A stretch of DNA of 8,610 bases from UBA5272 sp964577625 (GTDB taxonomy: Bacteria > Patescibacteriota > Minisyncoccia > Phycocordibacterales > UBA5272). Made by a program: the position numbers and the translations under genes. Positions 5,721-8,610 of the stretch are shown here, piece by piece (within the stretch, counting starts at the first letter, position 1; the number at the start of each line of letters is the position of its first letter). Location of the stretch: assembly GCA_964577625.1 (NCBI GenBank), contig CAZNZP010000025.1, positions 1 through 8,610 of the forward strand. The letters run 5' to 3'. The notes beneath the pieces were generated by a model. It made no database searches, was not told the DNA's origin, and saw nothing but the letters and a program-made list of their open reading frames with translations.

Positions 5721-6758
5721 TCTAGAAAAAACTTTTTTAAATCGTTTGGTTTAATTTTTACATCCTTATCCACCTTTCTTTTATTTACAGGTATTTCTTT
5801 TGCTCAAACTTCTACCCGCACAAAACTTCCAAATTTTGCAGAAGTTGGAGGGGTTATTAAAGGTTTTAATGATAATATTTTACAGAACCTTGTACTAGTC
5901 TTAAGTGGGGCAGCATTAGTAGTTTTCTTAGCTGGTCTTGTTAAATTTGTTTTTGATAGAAATAAAGGGGCTAATGATAAAACTTTAGCCGACGATAAAA
6001 AAAGTATGATGTGGGGGGTGATTGCTCTTTTTGTCTTAGTTTCTCTCTGGGGGATAATTAGCCTATTTCAGGATATATTAGGCATTCCTAAAGACAACAA
6101 TATTAATCTTCCTAAAATTTGTGTTGATGGAAATTGTCAGGCAAGCTCTAACACTCTTGCTGGTACAGGGTCTGATCCAGCTGGTGATTGGGGAGGTGGT
6201 GCTACGGGTAAACTGGGAGACACTGAAATAAATGGAGATTACAGTACGGAAAGTGTGACTCTGTGGCCTTCACAATTTAGTTCTGGAACTGGTACATATA
6301 AATATGTTGCTGAACTTCAAAATTTTTTAAATACAGAAATGGGGGCTAATTTGGTTGTGGATGGAAGGTATGGAGCTAATACAGTCACTGCTGTCAAAGC
6401 TTTTCAGACAAGAAATAAGCTTGTCGCAGATGGTGTTGTCGGACCTTCTACTAAAGCAGTTATTCTTTATAGATATTTAAAAGACACCCCTCCATCAACA
6501 TATGCATTTGCTACAAACTGGCCTGATTTAGCTTTTGGTTCTAGAGGTCCTGAAGTCGGGCAATTACAAGCAGTTTTAAATGATAGCGGTTGTTATGACT
6601 CTCGCACAAGTAGCAATGAAGACAATATTTTTGGCCCTCGTACAAAAGAAGCTGTTATTAATTTCCAAAATGCAAATTATCTTAAAGAAGATGCAATAGT
6701 CGGACCTTCAACTAGAGCAGTAATCATGTCTACAGAAACAACTGGATGTAGAAGATAA
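5718..6758 (+). CDS. Pilin-like two-helix protein with two C-terminal peptidoglycan-binding repeats
   Basis: This 346-residue protein starts with a signal peptide (residues 1-29, cleavage-like SFA|Q). A pilin-type module follows, with helices at about 57-79 and 96-118 and a charged intervening loop. The second helix carries MMWGVIALFVLVSLWGII, a motif nearly repeated in the next two genes. Cys135 and Cys140 then form a tight CVDGNC pair, followed by a Gly/Ser-rich linker (about 141-192). Two PG_binding_1-like repeats come next. Repeat 1 (about 194-250) has VDGRYGANTVTAVKAFQ and DGVVGPSTKAVI. Repeat 2 (about 276-336) has NIFGPRTKEAVINFQ and AIVGPSTRAVI. Cys292 and Cys344 may bridge the second repeat. 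Two helices would hold the protein in the membrane while the repeats contact cell-wall peptidoglycan, so it may anchor an appendage or envelope complex to the wall. It leads an apparent operon with 6774 (15-base gap) and 7228. Both domain calls are by motif. Confidence 0.85.
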   Translation: MSRKNFFKSFGLIFTSLSTFLLFTGISFAQTSTRTKLPNFAEVGGVIKGFNDNILQNLVLVLSGAALVVFLAGLVKFVFDRNKGANDKTLADDKKSMMWGVIALFVLVSLWGIISLFQDILGIPKDNNINLPKICVDGNCQASSNTLAGTGSDPAGDWGGGATGKLGDTEINGDYSTESVTLWPSQFSSGTGTYKYVAELQNFLNTEMGANLVVDGRYGANTVTAVKAFQTRNKLVADGVVGPSTKAVILYRYLKDTPPSTYAFATNWPDLAFGSRGPEVGQLQAVLNDSGCYDSRTSSNEDNIFGPRTKEAVINFQNANYLKEDAIVGPSTRAVIMSTETTGCRR

Positions 6759-6765
6759 TAATAGA

Positions 6766-6776
6766 ACAAAATTATG
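6766..6776 (+). promoter_or_regulatory. ACAAAATT leader element before the 6774 start
   Basis: ACAAAATT (6766-6773) abuts ATG 6774. There is no Shine-Dalgarno and the gap from the previous stop is only 15 bases. A second in-frame ATG at 6789 lacks this element, which favours 6774 as the start. Confidence 0.4.
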
Positions 6777-7238
6777 ACAAAAAATAAAATGAAAAATATT
6801 TTCAAAATCTTATATACCAGCCTCTTTGTTTTCTTTTTAAATTTTAACTTCTCACTGGCTCAAGATGCTACTTTTAAGATTAAGCAAGCCACAGACAATG
6901 TGACAAATAATGTTTTGACTTCAGCTGTAACCCTATTAATGACAGCGGCTTTCCTCTTTTTCTTTTATGGAATAGTGGTCTTTATATTAGGAAGAGTTTC
7001 TGGTAAGGGTGATTTAAAAAAGATAGAAGATGGAAAACAATTTATGCTCTGGGGGCTCATCGCTCTTTTTGTGATGGTTTCTGTGTGGGGGATAATTCGT
7101 CTAGCGCAAGAGATGTTGGATGTTAAAGGTTCTGATATTCAAATTAGACCAGTCCAATTTGCTCCAATGGGACAAAATATAAAAATGCAAAATAATAATT
7201 TGAAACTTTTAACCCAAAAACCTTCCTATGAATTTTAA
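6774..7238 (+). CDS. Minimal T4SS-pilin/VirB2-like protein
   Basis: This 154-residue protein starts with a signal peptide (about 1-29, cleavage-like SLA|Q), then a short polar segment and two hydrophobic helices (about 48-73 and 91-111) joined by a charged loop (GRVSGKGDLKKIEDGKQ). It ends in a Gln/Asn/Lys-rich tail of about 40 residues without a domain. The size and topology match VirB2/TrbC-type pilins. It is a close paralogue of the N-terminal half of the next gene: the pattern TNNVLTSAVTLLMTAAFLFF against TTNVLASGATMLITAAFLFF, and an identical QFMLWGLIALFVMVSVWGI helix. It lacks the wall-binding and Cys-rich tail of its neighbours, so it may be a major subunit while they are minor or anchor subunits (inference). 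Its stop overlaps the next gene's start by 11 bases, indicating tight co-expression. It contains no cysteine. Confidence 0.8.
   Translation: MTKNKMKNIFKILYTSLFVFFLNFNFSLAQDATFKIKQATDNVTNNVLTSAVTLLMTAAFLFFFYGIVVFILGRVSGKGDLKKIEDGKQFMLWGLIALFVMVSVWGIIRLAQEMLDVKGSDIQIRPVQFAPMGQNIKMQNNNLKLLTQKPSYEF
7035..7090 (+). repeat. 56-base identical repeat, copy 1 (6774 gene)
   Basis: This stretch is identical base for base to 7474-7529. It encodes the second helix of the pilin module in the same reading frame. Flanking bases differ at both ends (A versus G upstream, G versus T downstream). Confidence 0.9.
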
Positions 7239-8163
7239 TAAAAAACTTTTTTCTCTATATCTTGTATTTTTTTTGAGTAGTGTTGGTTTTGTTTTTGCTC
7301 AATTTCAGGCGGCAAATTTTAGAGAGCTTTCTGATAATTTGACAACCAATGTTTTAGCCTCAGGTGCTACAATGTTAATTACAGCAGCATTCCTATTCTT
7401 TTTTTATGGGTTAATAGTTTTTATTTATGGCAGACTTTCAAACAAAGGAGAAATGTCCCAAATTGCAAAAGGGAAACAATTTATGCTCTGGGGGCTCATC
7501 GCTCTTTTTGTGATGGTTTCTGTGTGGGGTATCGTGAGATTTGCTCAAGGGTTGTTGAATTTAAATGCGACACCTGTCACCATTAAAAAAGTTAATATTG
7601 TCGGAGGGTCTGGTTCTCAAAATATAGGAACAGGACAATCAAATGCTTCTTCTACTCAAAATCCTAATCAAAGTACAGACTTTTTAAAACAAGAAGGGGA
7701 GAGTTGTGTCGGTAAAGAGATTGGAGAGTGTGCGAGCGGATTAGAGTGTTTTGATGACAATTATAAATTGGTTGATATAGGAAAGTCTGGTAAATGTAGA
7801 AAAATTTCTGGAGCAAAAGTTACAGAATATGTTCCAAATAGAAACTTTCCGGACAGTTTTGCTGGACAAGCCCTATTTCAGCAATTGCAAAAATTCAACT
7901 GTATTCCGATAGGTATGTCTAGTCTTAGTGGGAGTGTGTATACTCAAGAATACGCATCTCTTGTTAAAGCTTTTCAGTCTATGAATGGTATAAATCCTGA
8001 CGGTATAATAAAAGAAAATGATCAGACTTATAAAGCTCTTCAAAACACTTTAAGTAAAAAATGTCTAACTTGTTCAACAAATAGCTGTTTAAGTGGTTAT
8101 GAGTGTTTTATATTAAAGACAGATAGCTCTTTTGCTTCTGGAGTTTGTGTTCCAAAATATTAA
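7228..8163 (+). CDS. Pilin-like two-helix protein with Cys-rich and degenerate peptidoglycan-binding tail
   Basis: This 311-residue protein starts with a signal peptide (1-24, cleavage-like VFA|Q). The pilin module has helices at about 45-68 and 86-108, very similar to the 6774 product. A Ser/Asn/Gln-rich linker follows (about 127-152). The exterior part has a first cysteine cluster (Cys160, 168, 174, 190; spacing CX7CX5CX15C with a CASGLEC motif), a segment resembling a weakened PG_binding_1 repeat (about 212-275, containing Cys225, SLVKAFQSMNGINPDG and TYKALQ), and a second cluster (Cys279, 282, 287, 293, 307) with CLSGYEC, echoing the first. The paired CxxGxxC patterns suggest two small disulfide-stabilised knots flanking a wall-binding domain. 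ATG 7228 overlaps the previous gene by 11 bases and has no Shine-Dalgarno, so translation may be coupled. It ends the 5718-8163 operon. The partner or ligand is unknown. Confidence 0.83.
   Translation: MNFNKKLFSLYLVFFLSSVGFVFAQFQAANFRELSDNLTTNVLASGATMLITAAFLFFFYGLIVFIYGRLSNKGEMSQIAKGKQFMLWGLIALFVMVSVWGIVRFAQGLLNLNATPVTIKKVNIVGGSGSQNIGTGQSNASSTQNPNQSTDFLKQEGESCVGKEIGECASGLECFDDNYKLVDIGKSGKCRKISGAKVTEYVPNRNFPDSFAGQALFQQLQKFNCIPIGMSSLSGSVYTQEYASLVKAFQSMNGINPDGIIKENDQTYKALQNTLSKKCLTCSTNSCLSGYECFILKTDSSFASGVCVPKY
7474..7529 (+). repeat. 56-base identical repeat, copy 2 (7228 gene)
   Basis: This is the second copy of the stretch at 7035-7090, offset by 439 bases and in the same frame. It covers the end of the interhelical loop and most of helix 2 of the pilin module. 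Confidence 0.9.
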
Positions 8164-8179
8164 AAGATAACAAATATGC

Positions 8180-8199
8180 CCTTTAAAATAAGGACTTTT
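8180..8199 (+). terminator. Weak hairpin after the pilin operon
   Basis: CCTT (8180-8183) can pair with AAGG (8190-8193) around a 6-base loop, followed by ACTTTT. It lies 16 bases after the stop at 8163 and just upstream of the next promoter. The stem is too short for confidence. Confidence 0.2.
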
Positions 8200-8204
8200 G
8201 CTAC

Positions 8205-8232
8205 TTGACAAAAATCTGTATTTGTGTATACT
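8205..8232 (+). promoter_or_regulatory. Consensus sigma70-type promoter for the 8331 gene
   Basis: A perfect TTGACA (8205-8210), a 16-base spacer and TATACT (8227-8232) form the only strong two-box promoter in the window apart from P1 of gyrA. Initiation near 8239 would give a leader of about 90 bases containing the Shine-Dalgarno and the 9-codon reading frame. Confidence 0.75.
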
Positions 8233-8239
8233 ATATACA
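8225..8239. promoter_or_regulatory. Palindrome over the -10 box, possible operator
   Basis: TGTATA (8225-8230) and its complement TATACA (8234-8239) flank CTA and cover the -10 box and likely start site. A wider symmetric pair, CTGTAT (8216-8221) and ATACAG (8235-8240), shares the right arm. A repressor dimer bound here would block the promoter. Some symmetry is expected by chance in A/T-rich DNA. Confidence 0.35.
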
Positions 8240-8274
8240 GTGTTAAAGTTCTTTGTTAATCCTCTTTTTTTCTC

Positions 8275-8280
8275 GGAGGT
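8275..8280 (+). promoter_or_regulatory. Strong Shine-Dalgarno serving a leader ORF
   Basis: GGAGGT is the only full-strength Shine-Dalgarno I find ahead of a start codon in the window. It lies 8 bases before TTG 8289 but 50 bases before ATG 8331, so its spacing fits the short reading frame and not the main gene. Confidence 0.6.
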
Positions 8281-8288
8281 TTTTAATA

Positions 8289-8318
8289 TTGAACAATAAA
8301 GTATTGTCTAACTTTTAA
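8289..8318 (+). CDS. 9-codon leader peptide / upstream ORF (TTG start)
   Basis: TTG 8289 opens a 9-codon frame reading MNNKVLSNF and ending at TAA 8316-8318, 12 bases before ATG 8331. It has an ideal Shine-Dalgarno at an ideal distance and lies in the same frame as the downstream gene, separated only by the TAA. Its middle overlaps a 6-bp hairpin, ACAATA (8293-8298) with TATTGT (8302-8307). It may be a leader peptide that couples or regulates translation of the 8331 gene, or the remnant of a longer N-terminus closed by a new stop codon. No obvious run of regulatory codons is present, so classical amino-acid attenuation is not supported. Confidence 0.45.
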   Translation: MNNKVLSNF

Positions 8319-8330
8319 AACAAATTTGAT

Positions 8331-8610
8331 ATGGCCGAAGAAAAAAAGAAAGAAAAAAAGTCCATATGGGGTCCCATCCTCATATTTGCGGCCTTCTTGT
8401 GGTTGGGTCCATCTATACTAGGATGGGTGTCAGATTCATTCATGAATATGGCACAAATTACGCAAGGTTTTATGGGCAATATGTCCGTAGCTTTGCAAAG
8501 CCTATTTAGAACCACAGTGAGGTTCGGAATAACGTTATTGTTATTCGCGCTGCTGTTTAAGTATTTAGCTCTAGGGCTAAAGGTAATTTTTTCTTCCTTC
8601 AAAAAAGGAG
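8331..8610 (+). CDS. Unidentified two-helix membrane protein (5' part, runs off the window)
   Basis: The open frame from ATG 8331 continues to the right edge (93 full codons). It begins with a very basic and acidic patch (MAEEKKKEKK), then a hydrophobic segment (about 12-32, with GPILIFAAFLWLGPSILGW), a Met/Gln-rich amphipathic stretch (about 33-60) and a second hydrophobic segment (about 66-87, ending LALGLKVIFSSF). There is no signal peptide, so it differs from the four upstream pilin-like proteins, and the pilin helix motif is absent. I do not recognise the family. C-ending codons (TTC, TCC, ATC, GCC) and GCG are more frequent than in the preceding genes, and GC is about 40% by hand count. 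It has its own strong promoter and a structured leader, suggesting separate, possibly high, expression. The start is supported by AACAAATTTGAT before ATG, related to the ACAAAATT element, and by the in-frame TAA just upstream. Confidence 0.72.
   Translation, partial: MAEEKKKEKKSIWGPILIFAAFLWLGPSILGWVSDSFMNMAQITQGFMGNMSVALQSLFRTTVRFGITLLLFALLFKYLALGLKVIFSSFKKG

Noticed and set aside
8216..8240. LexA/SOS-type operator at the 8331 promoter
   Set aside because: The CTGT and ACAG half-sites are 17 bases apart, not 8, and no Gram-positive GAAC-N4-GTTC box is present.
8315..8602. 95-codon minus-strand frame at the right end
   Set aside because: The + strand frame here has a promoter, membrane segments and sensible composition; the reverse frame is its shadow.
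1..8610. Possible UGA reassignment, as in some CPR lineages
   Set aside because: All stops seen are TAA or TAG, which is suggestive, but no gene needs a TGA read as an amino acid and the sample is too small.
1..8610. tRNA, rRNA, CRISPR array or insertion sequence
   Set aside because: No cloverleaf, rRNA segment, regularly spaced repeats or transposase-like frame was seen on either strand.

Overview
The window is low-GC, compact bacterial DNA. It most resembles the Candidate Phyla Radiation (Patescibacteria, probably a Parcubacteria-type lineage). That is an inference from the gene content: a run of two-helix proteins resembling the 'type IV secretion system pilin' family common in those genomes, an orphan membrane-anchored solute-binding protein, short intergenic gaps, and almost no Shine-Dalgarno sites. 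Nothing here, such as rRNA, fixes the taxon.

Layout, all genes on the + strand. Positions 1-125 hold the last 40 codons of an unidentified gene. Positions 126-303 are a 178-base leader with a good promoter and a long dyad-symmetric hairpin, followed by gyrA (304-2796) and a clear hairpin terminator. Next is a small SAM-dependent methyltransferase (best start 2864) that is nearly leaderless. A 15-bp perfect A/T palindrome containing an extended -10 precedes a membrane-anchored family-1-like solute-binding protein (3424-4779). From 4800 onward come four secreted two-helix proteins of VirB2/T4SS-pilin type. The first (4800-5663) is a tandem double module with an internal signal-peptidase-like site. 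The second (5718-6758) carries two peptidoglycan-binding repeats. The third (6774-7238) is a minimal pilin module. The fourth (7228-8163) carries a cysteine-rich tail around a degenerate peptidoglycan-binding domain. At 8331 a further membrane-protein gene begins behind the window's only consensus -35/-10 promoter and runs off the end. Its leader contains the window's only strong Shine-Dalgarno, which serves a 9-codon TTG reading frame rather than the main gene.

Working together: gyrA and the methyltransferase look like separate housekeeping units. The segment from 3424 to the end looks like a cell-envelope locus: a substrate-binding protein outside the membrane, several small pilin-like membrane subunits with identical Ala-Gln signal-cleavage sites, and wall-anchoring domains fused to some of them. 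This could be the structural part of a surface appendage or envelope channel. No ATPase, permease or VirB4/VirD4-type partner lies inside the window, so its function is not established.

The points most worth a second look are the pilin plus peptidoglycan-binding cluster, the double-module pilin, a 56-base perfectly identical stretch between two paralogues, the recurring ACAAAATT-ATG leader that replaces Shine-Dalgarno, the in-frame 9-codon leader ORF, and Phe at the GyrA quinolone-determining Ser83 position.
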